Shown here piece by piece: positions 45,442-55,053 of a DNA stretch of 64,000 nucleotides. The number at the start of each line of letters is the position of its first letter. Within the stretch, counting starts at the first letter, position 1. A program made the translations under genes and the position numbers. The stretch comes from DASUPK01 sp963804595 (GTDB taxonomy: Bacteria > Actinomycetota > Thermoleophilia > Solirubrobacterales > 70-9). Under the pieces are notes generated by a model. The model was given only the letters and a program-made list of their open reading frames with translations. It was not told the DNA's origin and made no database searches. The stretch spans positions 1 through 64,000 of the forward strand of contig CAWDQZ010000008.1 of assembly GCA_963804595.1 (NCBI GenBank). Direction: 5' to 3'.

Positions 45442-46919
45442 CCGATGATCGAGCGGTCGACGAGCCACTCCACCGGTGCACGGTCGTCGGTGTACACCTC
45501 GCCTCCAGGGAACCTCGGCCCGACCCGAGCCGCCCGCGTGCTGGCGATCGTCTGCAGCGCGCTGGGCAGACCGCTCGCCATCGCGCGCAGATGGGCGGCC
45601 GACGCGCTCTCCGCGCCGATCAGCAGGGTGTTGGTGCTCTCCATGGGATCGCGGAGCACAGCCGGGAAGGCCTCGGCCATCGTCCGGCCGATCACCTTCT
45701 CGAGCTCGGTCGAGCCCGCCGGGTGACCGACGTTCACTACCACGACGCCGCCGGGGGTGAGGCGGTCGCGAGCAAGCTGGAAGAATTCGCGCGTCGCCAG
45801 GTAGAAGGGGATGTACGGCTGGCGGTAGGCGTCGAGCACGATCACGTCGTAGCCGCCGTCCGACTGCCGCAGCCAGGGGCGGGCGTCCTCGTTATGGATC
45901 GAGAGATGGGGCGCGTGCATGTCGAAGTAGCGCCTCCCGATGTCCGAGAGCTCCGGATCGATCTCGACCCCGTCGATCTCTGCAGCCGGGAAGAAGTGGC
46001 CGTACGCACGCGCGGCGGTGCCGGCCGCGTTGCCGAGGATCGCAACGCGCCCGGGGGTACGCGTGAGCGAGGCGAAGGGCAGCACCACGAGTCCGTCCCA
46101 GTAGTCGCCCGTGAGATAGCTCCCGGGCCTATAGAGCGAGTGGTCCGCCACTCCCTCGTTGAGCTCGAGCTTCCGCGTGCCCTCGCTCTCCTGGACGACC
46201 CGTGCGTACTGCAAGTCGGTCTCGGTCTCGTAGATCACCCGCTCGCCGGGCCCGGTCTCCGCTTTGACCGTGCCGACGGGGATCGCGATCACACCGGCCA
46301 CGGCGGCGGGTACCGCTAGATAGCGCCAGCCTAGGCCCACCGCCGCGACGAGCCCGAGCGCCAGGGCGAACACGAGGAACGTGCGCTGCGTCCCGATGAA
46401 GGGGATGAAGAGGAGCGCGGCCGACATCGTGCCGACGAGTGACCCGGCGGTCGAGACCGCGTAAAGCCGGCCCGCGGTCCGGCCCGCGTGACTCACGTCG
46501 GAAGTGGCGAGCCTGACAGCCCACGGAGAGCAGGCCCCGAGCAACACGATCGGCACGGCCACCAGCGCGAGGACACCGATCAGCGAGCCGACGAAAGCGC
46601 CGGCTGAGATCGAGTCCAGGGCATCGACCGAGATCGAGAAGAAGGGTCTGGCCGCAAAGGGGACAACCGCGAGCAGGATCGCGGCCGCGCCCACCAGCAG
46701 GCAGAGCCCGCGCAGGTGCGGGTGATCGTCCCCGAGACGACCCCCGAGCCAGTAGCCCGCCGAGAGCGAGACGAGGACGATGGCGATCGTGTTCGCCCAG
46801 ACGATCGTCGAAGCGCCGAAGTACGGCGACATCAGACGAGCGGCCGCGATCTCGGCGCCCAGGCTCGCCATCCCCACCACGAAGACGAGCACATAGAGCA
46901 ACCGCCGCTCGCGGCTCAA
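45426..46919 (-). CDS. fused MFS-type membrane / spermidine synthase-like protein
   Basis: A 497-residue protein. TTG start at 46919 has AAGGAG five bases upstream and overlaps the ctaG stop (TTGA). Residues 1-~215 have six or seven helices (IVWANTIAIVLVSLSAGYWL, GACSPWAVRLATSDVSHAGR). From ~residue 215 a SpeE-type methyltransferase fold follows: GRVAILGNAAGTAARAYGHF, IDGVEIDPELSDIGRRYFDM and YDVIVLDAYRQPYIPFYLAT. The C-terminal half is the aminopropyltransferase-like domain. True polyamine synthesis by such fusions is unproven. Confidence 0.88.
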   Translation of the reverse strand: MSRERRLLYVLVFVVGMASLGAEIAAARLMSPYFGASTIVWANTIAIVLVSLSAGYWLGGRLGDDHPHLRGLCLLVGAAAILLAVVPFAARPFFSISVDALDSISAGAFVGSLIGVLALVAVPIVLLGACSPWAVRLATSDVSHAGRTAGRLYAVSTAGSLVGTMSAALLFIPFIGTQRTFLVFALALGLVAAVGLGWRYLAVPAAVAGVIAIPVGTVKAETGPGERVIYETETDLQYARVVQESEGTRKLELNEGVADHSLYRPGSYLTGDYWDGLVVLPFASLTRTPGRVAILGNAAGTAARAYGHFFPAAEIDGVEIDPELSDIGRRYFDMHAPHLSIHNEDARPWLRQSDGGYDVIVLDAYRQPYIPFYLATREFFQLARDRLTPGGVVVVNVGHPAGSTELEKVIGRTMAEAFPAVLRDPMESTNTLLIGAESASAAHLRAMASGLPSALQTIASTRAARVGPRFPGGEVYTDDRAPVEWLVDRSIIGYAAE

Positions 46920-47806
46920 GTCGACTCCTTGATCCTCTCCTCGAGCCGGGCCCCCTGGCCCGCCGCGGCGGCGCGCGCCGCCCGCGCCTCGCTCAGCGGC
47001 ACGCCTCTCTGCTCGGCGAGGTCGAGAAGGCGCTGGCGTTCGGTGTCCTGCTTGGCCCATTCGAGGAAGAGCCAGGCGAGGACGCCGATTGTGACGAAAC
47101 CGCCCTCCACCATCATGATCACGCCGGCGATGCTCTGGTCAGCCACCGCCGAGATGTGCCACCTCGCCTCCCCAGGCGCGTAGTCCGGGTAGAAGACCGA
47201 GTTCGACCACATGAAGACGTTGCCGAGCACGATGCCTGTGAAGCGAACGCCGACCAGATAGCCGATCTTCGCCGGGATCCCAAACCAGTTCGGCTGCGGC
47301 AGCGGCCCGACCAGCGGCATCCACATCAACACGCCGAAGCCGATGAAGCAGGCGTGCTGGAGTGCGTGCACGGAGGTGTGAGCGACGGCCGCCTGGTAGA
47401 GGAACGGGGCGTGCCAGACGTAGAGGTCGATGGCCCAGAGCGGCAGCGCCACCAGTGGGTGCGCGAGATGCCGGATCCAGCCCAGCCAGCGGTTGGCGAG
47501 CAGGGGTTGGAGGAGTGGGCCCGTCAGCCCGAGCACGATCAGAAGCGCCCCGATGTCCCCCATCAGGAGGTGCTGCGACATGTGGGCGAGGACCAGCTCC
47601 GTATCCAGGTGCCCGAGCGGGCTGAGAAAGGCGGTCGCGATAAGCAGCAGGCCGCCCGCGAAGCAGATGGCCCGCCAGACGGGCACCGGACGGCCCTGCT
47701 GCGCCAGGGTCAGCGTGCGGAACGCGTAGGCCGCCGCGACGAACGTCAGCCCGAAGACCTGAAGCGGCTCGAAGACCGGGCCGCCTACGTGGGCGATGGG
47801 GAACAC
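46916..47806 (-). CDS. ctaG: CtaG-type cytochrome c oxidase assembly protein
   Basis: A 296-residue membrane protein of the actinobacterial caa3 CtaG family, involved in delivering copper to oxidase. About seven helices; conserved LVLAHMSQHLLMGDIGALLI and VHALQHACFIGFGVLMWMPL carry the His residues typical of the family. No cox genes are in the window. Stop overlaps the next gene's TTG start by 4 bp. Start ATG 47806. Confidence 0.85.
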   Translation of the reverse strand: MFPIAHVGGPVFEPLQVFGLTFVAAAYAFRTLTLAQQGRPVPVWRAICFAGGLLLIATAFLSPLGHLDTELVLAHMSQHLLMGDIGALLIVLGLTGPLLQPLLANRWLGWIRHLAHPLVALPLWAIDLYVWHAPFLYQAAVAHTSVHALQHACFIGFGVLMWMPLVGPLPQPNWFGIPAKIGYLVGVRFTGIVLGNVFMWSNSVFYPDYAPGEARWHISAVADQSIAGVIMMVEGGFVTIGVLAWLFLEWAKQDTERQRLLDLAEQRGVPLSEARAARAAAAGQGARLEERIKEST

Positions 47807-47828
47807 GGCTCCCCATCGTAGGCCCGCT

Positions 47829-48809
47829 CTAGATCCAATCGATGCGTCTGAAGAAGCTGGCCAGCGCGACGACGCAAATCGCCATCAGCCCCAGCGCGTA
47901 GGCGTAGCCGTAGTGCCAGTGCAGCTCGGGCATGTTGTCGAAGTTCATGCCGTAGACGGAGGCGATGAACGTCGGCACGGCGATGATCCCGAAAACCGCC
48001 GAGATCTTCTTGACGATCTCGCTCTGGTTGACGCTGACCAGCGAGAGGTTGGCTTGCAGAACGCTGGTGAGGAGCTCCCGCTGGGCGCTGACCTGCTCGT
48101 CGACGCGCTTCGCATGGTCGGCGACGTCGCGGAAGTAGCTGCGCAGATCCTCGGGTACCCGCTCGAAACCGCCCTGCTCCAGCGTCTCCAGGGGGTTGAG
48201 GAGCGGCCAGACCGCCCGGTGGAACTCGATCACCTCGCGCTTCAGGTTGTAGATGCGGGCGGTCGGGGCGGGGATATCGTCGTCGAAGACGTCCTTCTCC
48301 ACCTCCTCGACGTCGTCCTCGATCGCATCGGCGACGGGGATGTAGTCGTCGACGACCTTGTCGAGGATCGCCCAGACGGCCGATGCCGCCCCCAGCCGCA
48401 GCAGGTCCGGTCGAGCTTCGAGATGCTGCCGCGCGGTCTTGAGCTCGCTGCCGGGCCCGTGACGAATGGTGATCACGTAACCGGACCCGGCGAAGATGTG
48501 GATCTCACCGAAGTGGACGATCTCGCGGTCCTCGTGGTAGTGGGCCGTCTTCAGGACGAGGAAGACGTCCTCGCCGTAGTCGTCGATCTTCGGCCTCTGG
48601 TGCGCCTGCTGGGCGTCCTCCACCGCGAGCTCGTGCAATCCGAACAGCTTCTGCATCCGCTCGAGGTCACCGGGCTCCGGCTCGTGAATGCCGACCCAAA
48701 CGAACTCGCCCGGGCCGGCCAAGTTCCGCAGCTCCGCCGCCCGCTCGGGCGTGAGCGCCTCATCGTGCTGGCGGGCGCCGTCCTTGTAATGGGCGCTGTC
48801 GATGATCAT
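47829..48809 (-). CDS. corA: CorA-family magnesium/cobalt transporter
   Basis: A 326-residue channel. The large cytosolic N-terminal domain (GPGEFVWVGIHEPEPGDLER ... VEDAQQAHQRPKIDDYGEDV) is followed by a long helix and two C-terminal membrane helices. The signature GMN is in FIASVYGMNFDNMPELHWHY. Start ATG 48809; the frame is open further upstream but that part is antisense to DUF2252. Confidence 0.95.
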   Translation of the reverse strand: MIIDSAHYKDGARQHDEALTPERAAELRNLAGPGEFVWVGIHEPEPGDLERMQKLFGLHELAVEDAQQAHQRPKIDDYGEDVFLVLKTAHYHEDREIVHFGEIHIFAGSGYVITIRHGPGSELKTARQHLEARPDLLRLGAASAVWAILDKVVDDYIPVADAIEDDVEEVEKDVFDDDIPAPTARIYNLKREVIEFHRAVWPLLNPLETLEQGGFERVPEDLRSYFRDVADHAKRVDEQVSAQRELLTSVLQANLSLVSVNQSEIVKKISAVFGIIAVPTFIASVYGMNFDNMPELHWHYGYAYALGLMAICVVALASFFRRIDWI

Positions 48810-48883
48810 CCGTCCGGCTCCGGCTTCCCTGTTCCCTTCGGGGAGCGCGGCTCCTGCCGGAACGCCCGCCTGGGCGCTCGGTG

Positions 48884-50284
48884 TCAGAGATCCTTCTGTA
48901 CCGCGATGCGTCCGGACTCGCCCGCGGCGGAGAACGCCTCGTAGTCGCGCTCGTTCTGGTCCGCGTATTCCTCCGCGAAGTCGGCGATCGCGCTGTCGAA
49001 CTTGTCGCTCCGGCCGAGGTATGAGGCGATCGCCATCGAGTCGCCGGACCGCGCGTGCGCGCGGGCGAGGGTCGTACCGCAGAGTCGCGCGTAGAGCCCC
49101 ATCGTGTACGGCGTCATCGTCTCGATTTGGGCCGAGCCCTTGCCGTCCCAGAGCTGCCGAACGTAGAAGTCGCGCCGCCCGCCGTCGATCCCCTCCGCGT
49201 TCGTCAGCCAGCCGAGGAGCACGTCGCTGGCCGCCTGCATCAACCGCTGTCCCTCGACGACCCGCCGGCCCTGGTGCTTGTAGCGGCCGCCGCTCGCGAA
49301 GGGCGCGAGCACCGAAGGGCCGGCTTCCTTGACCTGCAGGAAGAGTGGATCGTGCGAATCGCTCCCGAGCATCAGGACGATCCAGCAACGGGTTCCGACG
49401 CTGCCCACGCCGACCACCTTGTGGGCGACGTCGACGAAGCGATAGCGGTCTGCCAGGTAGCGGATGTCGGGGGAGAGGCTTTCTCGGTATTGGCTCACGA
49501 GGGCCTCCAACGCGGTCTCGACCTCCTTGAGCTTCGCCTTCGGCACGAGCTCCTCGATCGGGACGATCAGCGGTGGGTCGCTGATTATCCGGAGCTCTCC
49601 GTTCTCCTCTCGCGTGAGCTTGGTCAGCGCCCGCAGGCTGTTCTTGCTCTCAGCCTTTGCCTTCGCCTTGTCGAAGTTGCGGGCGACCTTGTGGCTCACC
49701 TGCGAGCGGTACTGCTCGATGACCTCGAGATCGACTCGCTCGTACCAGACGTCGATGCTGCGCGCGTCGGCAAGTCGCCTCGTCTCCTCCCGGTACGCCT
49801 GGGCCGCCGTGGTCACCACGTCTCGGCGCTCCCGCTTCTTGAAACCGCGATCCCGGCCGCCGACCGCGAAGCTCGCCGCAAGCCGCTTCACGTCCCATTC
49901 GAACGGTCCTGGGTGCGTCTCGTCGAAGTCATTGATGTCGAAGATCAGCCGCCGGTCGGGGGCTGCGAAGACGCCGAAATTGGAGAGATGGGCGTCGCCG
50001 CAGAGCTGGACGTCGAGGCCCGATCGCGGGGTCACGCCGAGGTCCGCCGCCATGATCCCCGCGGCGCCGCGGTAGAAGGTGAAGGCCGAGACGAGCATCC
50101 GTCCGTGGCGAATCGCGATCAGCTCCGGAACCCGCGTGCGGTCCTGCTCGGTAAGGATCTCCACCGGGTCCGGGCGATCCGGGCCCGGCTCCCAGCGCGC
50201 CTGAATCGACCTGGGTGCCCGGCGACGCGCCTCCTTGCCGATTGCCTCGCGCTCCCCCGGGGTCAGTGTCTGAGTCGAGGCCAC
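48884..50284 (-). CDS. DUF2252 family protein
   Basis: A 466-residue protein. HGRMLVSAFTFYRGAAGIMA, VQLCGDAHLSNFGVFAAPDR and LIFDINDFDETHPGPFEWDV are the defining motifs; H-x-N and D-x-N-D-F-D-E resemble the catalytic and metal-binding loops of kinase-like (aminoglycoside phosphotransferase-fold) enzymes. Function unknown. Start ATG 50284. Upstream neighbour is the 150-residue protein, 17 bp away. Confidence 0.9.
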   Translation of the reverse strand: MASTQTLTPGEREAIGKEARRRAPRSIQARWEPGPDRPDPVEILTEQDRTRVPELIAIRHGRMLVSAFTFYRGAAGIMAADLGVTPRSGLDVQLCGDAHLSNFGVFAAPDRRLIFDINDFDETHPGPFEWDVKRLAASFAVGGRDRGFKKRERRDVVTTAAQAYREETRRLADARSIDVWYERVDLEVIEQYRSQVSHKVARNFDKAKAKAESKNSLRALTKLTREENGELRIISDPPLIVPIEELVPKAKLKEVETALEALVSQYRESLSPDIRYLADRYRFVDVAHKVVGVGSVGTRCWIVLMLGSDSHDPLFLQVKEAGPSVLAPFASGGRYKHQGRRVVEGQRLMQAASDVLLGWLTNAEGIDGGRRDFYVRQLWDGKGSAQIETMTPYTMGLYARLCGTTLARAHARSGDSMAIASYLGRSDKFDSAIADFAEEYADQNERDYEAFSAAGESGRIAVQKDL

Positions 50285-50300
50285 CCTGTCAGCCAGCTCC

Positions 50301-50753
50301 CTAGTCGGCGAGCGCCGCTTCGATATCGCTGATTGCGGCGCGCTCGTCGTCGCTCACGCGCTCGCCGCTGAGTCCCATGAAGCCCTCCTTGCGCGCCTCG
50401 GCGACTCGCTCGGCAAGCCCGCTGATGAACTTCCTGTACTCCTCGACCTCATCGTCGGTCGCCTTCGTCTTCAGCACCGCGACCGCCTGCCTGATGTTGT
50501 CCAGGTTGTGCTGCTTGAGCTCCTCCGGGGAGCCCGCGCGCGTGCGATCCGTCTCGGGCTTCGTGGAGACGATCTCGTCGAGCAGCTCGCTCTCGCCGTG
50601 CTGCTTGCGCGCCTCCGTATAGGCAGACGCCATCGAGAACGTCTCGCGAATCGAGCCGCCGCGGTCGGAGAGGATGACGATCAGGCCGGCGCTCGGCGGC
50701 GCCTCGAGGATCGTCTTCCACTCCTCCTCGGTGAAGTCGGCCTTCGCGGTCAT
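50301..50753 (-). CDS. uncharacterised acidic helical protein
   Basis: A 150-residue protein: DFTEEEWKTILEAPPSAGLI, VILSDRGGSIRETFSMASAY, QHNLDNIRQAVAVLKTKATD and KFISGLAERVAEARKEGFMG. Mostly helical, no membrane segment, no recognised domain. Same-strand proximity suggests co-transcription with DUF2252. Confidence 0.75.
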   Translation of the reverse strand: MTAKADFTEEEWKTILEAPPSAGLIVILSDRGGSIRETFSMASAYTEARKQHGESELLDEIVSTKPETDRTRAGSPEELKQHNLDNIRQAVAVLKTKATDDEVEEYRKFISGLAERVAEARKEGFMGLSGERVSDDERAAISDIEAALAD

Positions 50754-50774
50754 GCAGATGCAGTGTTCCGCATG

Positions 50775-51077
50775 TCAGCTCAGGGCGTCGCCCGGTATCG
50801 CCGACGACTCCATATCGACGCGGGAGCCTCGGAATCGCACGCCCTCCGCCTCCAGCAAGCGGCGCTGCCTCTCCCCCTTCGCGAGTGTCCCGTCCGCTCG
50901 AACGACCCGCTGCCACGGCAGGCTGGGGTCGTGCGCGCGCGACAGCACCTGCCCGGCGAATCGGGGTGCCTCGGGGCAGAGGTCCCCGTAGGTCGTGACG
51001 TGACCCTCCGGCACCCGGCGGATGCGATCGAGAACCTCGCGTTCGCGTGCGCTCAGGTCAGTCGCCACGCCGTCCAC
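50775..51077 (-). CDS. alkyltransferase-like (ATL) protein, MGMT fold without active Cys
   Basis: A 100-residue MGMT-family DNA-binding protein. VLDRIRRVPEGHVTTYGDLC and PWQRVVRADGTLAKG align with the MGMT C-terminal domain, but the alkyl-acceptor PCHR is PWQR, so it cannot dealkylate. ATL proteins flag O6-alkylguanine for nucleotide excision repair. Start GTG/ATG near 51077. Overlaps the next gene by 25 bp. Confidence 0.87.
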   Translation of the reverse strand: MDGVATDLSAREREVLDRIRRVPEGHVTTYGDLCPEAPRFAGQVLSRAHDPSLPWQRVVRADGTLAKGERQRRLLEAEGVRFRGSRVDMESSAIPGDALS

Positions 51078-51454
51078 GCCCCTGTGACTGCCGCCGGGAG
51101 TGCCGCCGCGATCCCTCGCGCGCCCGCCCGGCGCTCTGCTGTGCCGAGCGCTGCGGCGAACGCCAGCGCGTCGCCGGCGTCGGCCACGGCGTTCGCGAGC
51201 GTCGCCGTCCGCAGCCGGTCCTTATCCTCCAAGGCAGCCAGCGTGACCACGCCGAGCACTAGGTCCCGGATCCCGGCGATCCGGCCTACCGCCACCGTCG
51301 CCGGGCTCACCTCGTTGAAGCCGAGCATCCGTAGGGCCGGCTCGGGTGCTGCCAGCAACCCGATTCCGATCGCGATCCTGCCGGCCGCCGAGGCCAGCGA
51401 CCAGCCGCGAACATCCGGCGCGTCGGGGGGCGCTGAATTCGCTGGACCTGCCAC
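51053..51454 (-). CDS. small membrane protein (DUF4267-like)
   Basis: A 133-residue protein with about four weakly hydrophobic helices (AAGRIAIGIGLLAAPEPALR, IAGIRDLVLGVVTLAALEDK, ADAGDALAFAAALG, ALPAAVTGAWTAWRL). Resembles DUF4267-type four-helix membrane proteins; the family call is tentative. Overlaps the ATL gene by 25 bp. Confidence 0.6.
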   Translation of the reverse strand: MAGPANSAPPDAPDVRGWSLASAAGRIAIGIGLLAAPEPALRMLGFNEVSPATVAVGRIAGIRDLVLGVVTLAALEDKDRLRTATLANAVADAGDALAFAAALGTAERRAGARGIAAALPAAVTGAWTAWRLT

Positions 51455-51559
51455 GGCCCGAGCCTACGGGAAGAGGGGCTCGGTCAACCGGGGATCCGTC
51501 GGATGCCGCCGGCGCGCGGAGGTGCGCGGCGTCTCCATGAGTCGCGTCCAAGGCGGGCA

Positions 51560-54112
51560 CTATTCGTACGCCAGGGCCTGCAGCACGTCCAGCCGCGAAG
51601 CCCGCCGAGCCGGTGCGATCGCCGCGACCACGCCGGCGAGCGCCGCGACGATCAGGATCAAGACCAGCTGTCCGATGGGGTAGCTCAGCACGAACCCCTG
51701 GTCGTTCAGCGGAACCGACATCAGGGCCGCAAAGATCAGGCCGAGCACCATCCCGAGCACGGCTCCGATCAGCGCGGTGATCACGGACTCGTAGCGGATC
51801 ATCGTGCGCACCTGTCGGCGTGACATCCCCACGGCGCGGAGCATCCCGAGCTCGCGAGTGCGCTCGTAGATCGAGAGGGCGAGCGTGTTGGCGATCCCGA
51901 AGAGACTGACGATGATGGCGAGGGAGAGCAGCGCATAGACCAGGCCGAGGAGCGGGTTGATCTGGTTCTCCTGGTTCTGCTTGAGCTCCTGCTGGTTCAT
52001 CACCTGAGCCGTCGGAAACTGCCGGGCGAGCAGCTTGTCGATCCGCTCCTGGACGGCGGACGAGTCCGCGCCCGGCGCCAGCTTGACGAAGTCGAAGGTG
52101 TCCTGGCTGACCGCGAAGTCCCTGGCCATCGCCTCGTGGGTGACGACCATGCTGCCGAGGAGGTCGGCGTTGTCCTTCACCTCGCCCACGATGCGGAAGC
52201 TCGCCCGCCGTCCCGTCTGCCCCAGGGCGTTGATCGTGTCCCCCACCTCGAAGTTGTTGGAGTCGGCGAACGACTTGTCGACGATCGTCTGGCTCGCGGT
52301 CAGGTTCATGAGGGTCTGTGCCGTGGTGTCTCCCTGAAAGTCGAGATTCAGCACCTGGTTCGCCGTCGCCGGGTCGAGCCCCGTGGCGCGCGGCTTGCCT
52401 CCCACACCGTCGATCTTGACCTGGGTGCTCTGCAGGGTCGAGACGGTCTGCACACCCTGCACCTGGCGCACCGCCGCCGCTGCCGCCGTCGGAATCGGAT
52501 CGAATCCATTGGTGTTCTGGATCTCCAACTCGCCCTGGAAGCTGTTGTCGATCGCGTCGGCGATCGAGGCCTTGAGCCCGGCTGCGAAGACGGTGACGAA
52601 CGAGACGAGCGCCAGCCCGATCATCAGGGCTGCCGCGGTGGCGGCGGTCCGGGACGGGTTGCGCTGGGAGTTCTCGCGCGCCAGCCGCCCGGTGATTCCA
52701 CGCAGCGTCTCCAGGGGAGCGCCGATCGCTCCGGCGAGAGGCCGGACGAGCCGCGGGCTGTAGAGGGAGACGCCGAAGAGCACCAGTGCCGCACCCCCGC
52801 CGAGCATCAGCGCGGCGTCGCCGGTCTTCTGATTGCCGAACAGCCCGAGGAGCACCAGGGCGAGCCCACCGACCATCAGCAGCCAGGCGATCACCAGCGT
52901 CACGATCGAACGACGCCTGCTTGCGGTCAGCTCGAGATTCTGCATCGCCGCGATCGGCGGCACCCGCGTCGAGCGCAGGGCCGGGTTGAGGACGGCGATC
53001 AGGGTGACAGCGACCCCGAGGACCACTGAGATCACGACGGTGCGGGTCGCGACCACCAGCGCGGTGGTGGGCAGGCCGATGCCGAGCGCCTTGAACAGCG
53101 ACTCGATGCCAGTGGCGAAGAGCAGACCGCCGAGCACCCCGAGGAGGGCGCCGAGCAGCCCGATCAGGGCCGCCTCGATGAAGACCGAGGCGAGTACCTG
53201 CCGCCGGGACGCCCCGAGGGTGCGGAGGAGCCCGTACTCGCGGATTCGCTGCGAGACAGTGATCGAGAACGTGTTGAAGATGACGAAGGCGCCGACGATC
53301 AGAGCCACGGCTGCGAACACGCCGAGGAAGATCGGCAGGAAGCTGAGGGCGTCGTGGATCTCGTTCGAGGAGCGGTTGGCATTCTGCTCGGCAGTCTCGA
53401 CGCGGAGCGTCGGTGGCACGACCCGCTCGATCCTGTCCCTCAGCTCGTCCGGTGAGACGTCCGGATTGAGACCGACGGAGATCTGGTTGAAGCGGCCGAC
53501 GTTACCGGTGATGAACTGCGCCTCGGGGAGGGTGAGCTGGGCGATGCTGGCACCCCCAAACGAGGTTCCGCCCAGCTCGGTGAGGCCGACCAGTCGGAAC
53601 GTGCGAACGCGCCGCTCGCCGGCGATCCTGATCGGGTCGCCGACGGACAGCCCCGCGCCGTCGGCCGCGGCCTTGTCCAGGGTCGCCTCGTGCGAGTTGG
53701 TGGGGCGATGCCCCTCGACCGTCTTCAGGCTCTCGATCTGAGGCGGCAGGACGGCCGAGATGAACTTGGGCGCGAACTGCGAGCCCACCTCCTCGTCGCC
53801 CTTGAAGATGCCGCCCCCGGTGAAGATCGTGCCCGCGGCGAGGTTGACCCCCGGCACCTCTTGCACGTTCTTCAGCACCCCGGCGGGAAAGCTCGTCGAG
53901 GTGTTCGTCTGCTGCGTGACCGGCTGCTTGTTGGTGATCACCACCGAGGTGCCCTTCAGCGAGTCGCTGAAGATCTGGTCGAACGCCTTGTTGATGGTGT
54001 CCGTGATCACGTAGGTCCCGGCGATCAGCGAGACGCCCACGAACACCGCCACGGTCGTGCCGAGCGCGCGCAGCTTGCGCGCCCAGAGGCTCCTGACCGC
54101 GAAGGAGGTCAT
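51560..54112 (-). CDS. ABC transporter permease (FtsX/MacB family, two FtsX domains)
   Basis: An 850-residue permease. Start ATG 54112 (MTSFAVRSLWARKLRALGTT). An N-terminal helix is followed by a large extracytoplasmic MacB-PCD-like domain, then FtsX domains with NTFSITVSQRIREYGLLRTL and GASRRQVLASVFIEAALIGL, and a second copy with IYERTRELGMLRAVGMSRRQ. About eight to ten helices. Partner ATPase is encoded 78 bp upstream. Families of this type export lipids, peptides or lipoproteins; substrate unknown. Confidence 0.93.
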   Translation of the reverse strand: MTSFAVRSLWARKLRALGTTVAVFVGVSLIAGTYVITDTINKAFDQIFSDSLKGTSVVITNKQPVTQQTNTSTSFPAGVLKNVQEVPGVNLAAGTIFTGGGIFKGDEEVGSQFAPKFISAVLPPQIESLKTVEGHRPTNSHEATLDKAAADGAGLSVGDPIRIAGERRVRTFRLVGLTELGGTSFGGASIAQLTLPEAQFITGNVGRFNQISVGLNPDVSPDELRDRIERVVPPTLRVETAEQNANRSSNEIHDALSFLPIFLGVFAAVALIVGAFVIFNTFSITVSQRIREYGLLRTLGASRRQVLASVFIEAALIGLLGALLGVLGGLLFATGIESLFKALGIGLPTTALVVATRTVVISVVLGVAVTLIAVLNPALRSTRVPPIAAMQNLELTASRRRSIVTLVIAWLLMVGGLALVLLGLFGNQKTGDAALMLGGGAALVLFGVSLYSPRLVRPLAGAIGAPLETLRGITGRLARENSQRNPSRTAATAAALMIGLALVSFVTVFAAGLKASIADAIDNSFQGELEIQNTNGFDPIPTAAAAAVRQVQGVQTVSTLQSTQVKIDGVGGKPRATGLDPATANQVLNLDFQGDTTAQTLMNLTASQTIVDKSFADSNNFEVGDTINALGQTGRRASFRIVGEVKDNADLLGSMVVTHEAMARDFAVSQDTFDFVKLAPGADSSAVQERIDKLLARQFPTAQVMNQQELKQNQENQINPLLGLVYALLSLAIIVSLFGIANTLALSIYERTRELGMLRAVGMSRRQVRTMIRYESVITALIGAVLGMVLGLIFAALMSVPLNDQGFVLSYPIGQLVLILIVAALAGVVAAIAPARRASRLDVLQALAYE

Positions 54113-54190
54113 CCGCAAATCCTCGTGTGCGGCTGGCGAGCGCCGCAACCGGCGCCGCCAGGCGTGCACGGCGGATTTTTGGAGGACCTC

Positions 54191-54976
54191 CTAGCCAAGC
54201 TGCTTCATCAGCTCGATCACGTCATCGACCGAGCCGGGTGCCGCGTCGGAGACGATCTCGCCGTCGCGCAGGGTGAGCAGGCGGTCGGCGTACACGGCCG
54301 CCTCCGGCGCGTGGGTCACCATCACCACCGTCTGGTCGAACTCGTCGACCGCCTGCCGCAGGAGCCGCAACACGTCCTCCGAGGCCTTCGAGTCGAGGTT
54401 GCCGGTCGGCTCGTCGGCGAACACCACGGCGGGGCGCGAGATCAGAGCGCGGGCCACGGCCACCCGCTGTTGCTGGCCGCCGGAGAGCTCGGAGGGCAGG
54501 TGGGTGCGGCGGTCCTGCAGTCCGACCGTGTCGAGCAGCCGCTCGAGCCACTCCTTGTCCGGCTTCCGGCCTGCGATCGACAGCGGCAGCACCAGGTTCT
54601 CCTCGGCGGTGAGCACCGGGAGCAGGTTGAAGAACTGGAAGATGAACCCGAGCTTGTCGCGGCGGAGCTTGGTCAGGTCCGCGTCGTCGAGGTCGGTGAT
54701 ATCGGTGCCGTCGATCAGCACCCTGCCGGCGGTGGGACGGTCGAGCCCGGCGAGCACATGCAGAAGGGTTGACTTCCCGGATCCGGAGGGGCCCATGATC
54801 GCCGTGAAGCGGTCGCGCTCGAACTCCACGCTGACGTCCCGAAGCGCGTCGACCGCGGTATCACCCTCGCCGTAGCGGCGGCCGACGTCGATCGCCTGGA
54901 CGATGGTGCCATCGCTGGCCGCGGCTTCGGCCGTTGAGCCGCGCCCCTGTGTCTGTTCTCTCACCGAATCGGCCAT
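54191..54976 (-). CDS. ABC transporter ATP-binding protein (MacB/LolD type)
   Basis: A 261-residue ATPase. Walker A IMGPSGSGKSTLLHVLAGLD, Q-loop IFQFFNLLPVLTAEENL, signature ELSGGQQQRVAVARALISRP, Walker B VVFADEPTGNLDSKASEDVL, H-loop VVMVTHAPEAAVYADR. Start ATG 54976. Pairs with the FtsX-type permease that follows. Divergent from the PASTA kinase, 77 bp between starts. Confidence 0.95.
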   Translation of the reverse strand: MADSVREQTQGRGSTAEAAASDGTIVQAIDVGRRYGEGDTAVDALRDVSVEFERDRFTAIMGPSGSGKSTLLHVLAGLDRPTAGRVLIDGTDITDLDDADLTKLRRDKLGFIFQFFNLLPVLTAEENLVLPLSIAGRKPDKEWLERLLDTVGLQDRRTHLPSELSGGQQQRVAVARALISRPAVVFADEPTGNLDSKASEDVLRLLRQAVDEFDQTVVMVTHAPEAAVYADRLLTLRDGEIVSDAAPGSVDDVIELMKQLG

Positions 54977-55053
54977 CCGTGACGTCCCCAAGACCAAGGC
55001 CCGCTCGCAAGCTAGCGATTCGGCCCGCCCGCCGTCCATACTGGATGACCCCG

